Translations under genes and position numbers: made by a program
The notes under the pieces: model-generated
Told to the model about the DNA's origin: nothing
The model's input: only the letters and a program-made list of their open reading frames with translations
The model's database searches: none
Shown: positions 63,681 through 64,000 of the stretch, in pieces
Layout: each line of letters begins with the position of its first letter
Numbering within the stretch: the first letter of the stretch is position 1
NCBI GenBank assembly: GCA_959347315.1
Contig: OY365817.1
Location: 1,923,537 to 1,987,536 of the forward strand
Length of the DNA: 64,000 nt
Reading direction: 5' to 3'
Source of the DNA: Bimastos eiseni
Taxonomy: Eukaryota > Annelida > Clitellata > Crassiclitellata > Lumbricidae

Positions 63681-64000
63681 TACGTTGAATATTGGAGATG
63701 AGGGAAGTTAACTCGAACATATCATGACCTGGAGGCCAAGATGGCCGACCAGAACACACAACAGCAGCCAGGATAAAGGTTCTGAGGACAAGGTCGTAAA
63801 TGACGCAATGCCGGGAACAACCTTGCAGACAGAAACACGAACAGAAGGACAAGATGGCAGCTTAAGGAGAAAATGGTGATCTGCAGGAAATGAGAAATTA
63901 CAGGACAGTGTTGCATCATCGAGTGCAAGATGGCTCTATATCTGTTCAAGTGTATACATAGTAGCAGCGCAGTGTCGGTGCAATTGTGGATCTGACAGGT
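63681..64000. other. Diverged continuation of the minisatellite
   Basis: ggccaagatggccgacc (63733), gacaagatggcagct (63849) and gcaagatggctct (63927) keep the core of the 41-bp unit at irregular spacing. No gene was recognised before the window end. Confidence 0.55.

Overview
This is animal nuclear DNA: AT-rich, exon-poor, with GT-AG introns, tRNA-derived SINEs, CR1/L2-type LINE fragments and many simple repeats. The gene content (a BLNK/SLP-76-type adaptor and BRICHOS precursors) and the frequent 'taggcct' words fit an invertebrate deuterostome, possibly an echinoderm. The species call is a guess. None of the long open frames is an intact single-exon gene. The real coding sequence lies in short exons that had to be joined by splice sites, phase and homology.

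Region 1 (about 0.25-6 kb) is transposon debris: a minus-strand CR1/Jockey-like LINE remnant (255-2935), a tRNA-derived SINE (4015-4205) and low-complexity sequence. Region 2 (6067-28944, + strand) is the 3' part of one gene with 22 recognised coding exons. Joined, they give one continuous frame of 631 residues: a basic helical end, a long Pro-rich/acidic region with eleven Tyr motifs, and a C-terminal SH2 domain of the BLNK/SLP-76/CLNK class. Twelve consecutive exons (4-15) are all phase 0-0, so any of them could be skipped without breaking the frame. The introns carry several tandem repeats (20-bp, 9-bp and 55-bp units, and a 0.5-kb purine-only tract). The 5' end of the gene lies upstream or was not recognised.

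Region 3 (28.9-33 kb) is intergenic and includes about 2.2 kb of degenerate satellite. Region 4 (about 33-60 kb) is a tandem array of three units, all on + strand. Units B (41468-46650, 256 aa) and C (53259-58651, 241 aa) are complete six-exon genes. Each encodes a type II membrane precursor: short cytosolic tail, one membrane helix, BRICHOS domain with its Cys pair, a furin-type site (RPKR or RQKR), then a released C-terminal peptide. Those peptides share a six-cysteine frame, C-x-C-x2-C-x4-C-x4-C-x-C, set in an Ile/Val-rich core. Unit A (about 33-37.4 kb) is a wreck that has lost most exons and its TATA box, yet its last exon still encodes an open furin site and the same six-Cys frame. The array looks like a BRICHOS-chaperoned secreted peptide family. 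The architecture parallels chondromodulin and the annelid BRICHOS antimicrobial precursors, but the peptide is not cationic and I do not recognise its cysteine pattern.

Mobile elements that entered after duplication can be delimited by comparing units: a LINE with a nested 258-bp element (37.46-40.82 kb), head-to-head L2-type LINE fragments (47.16-50.06 kb), a palindromic mariner-like MITE (44744-44988), a solo LTR (43809-44293), a SINE (32998-33224) and a 1.43-kb element in copy C (53866-55299). Duplicated flank of a further unit begins near 60.4 kb, but no BRICHOS exon follows inside the window. The window ends in a 41-bp minisatellite and related sequence rich in the word CAAGATGGC.
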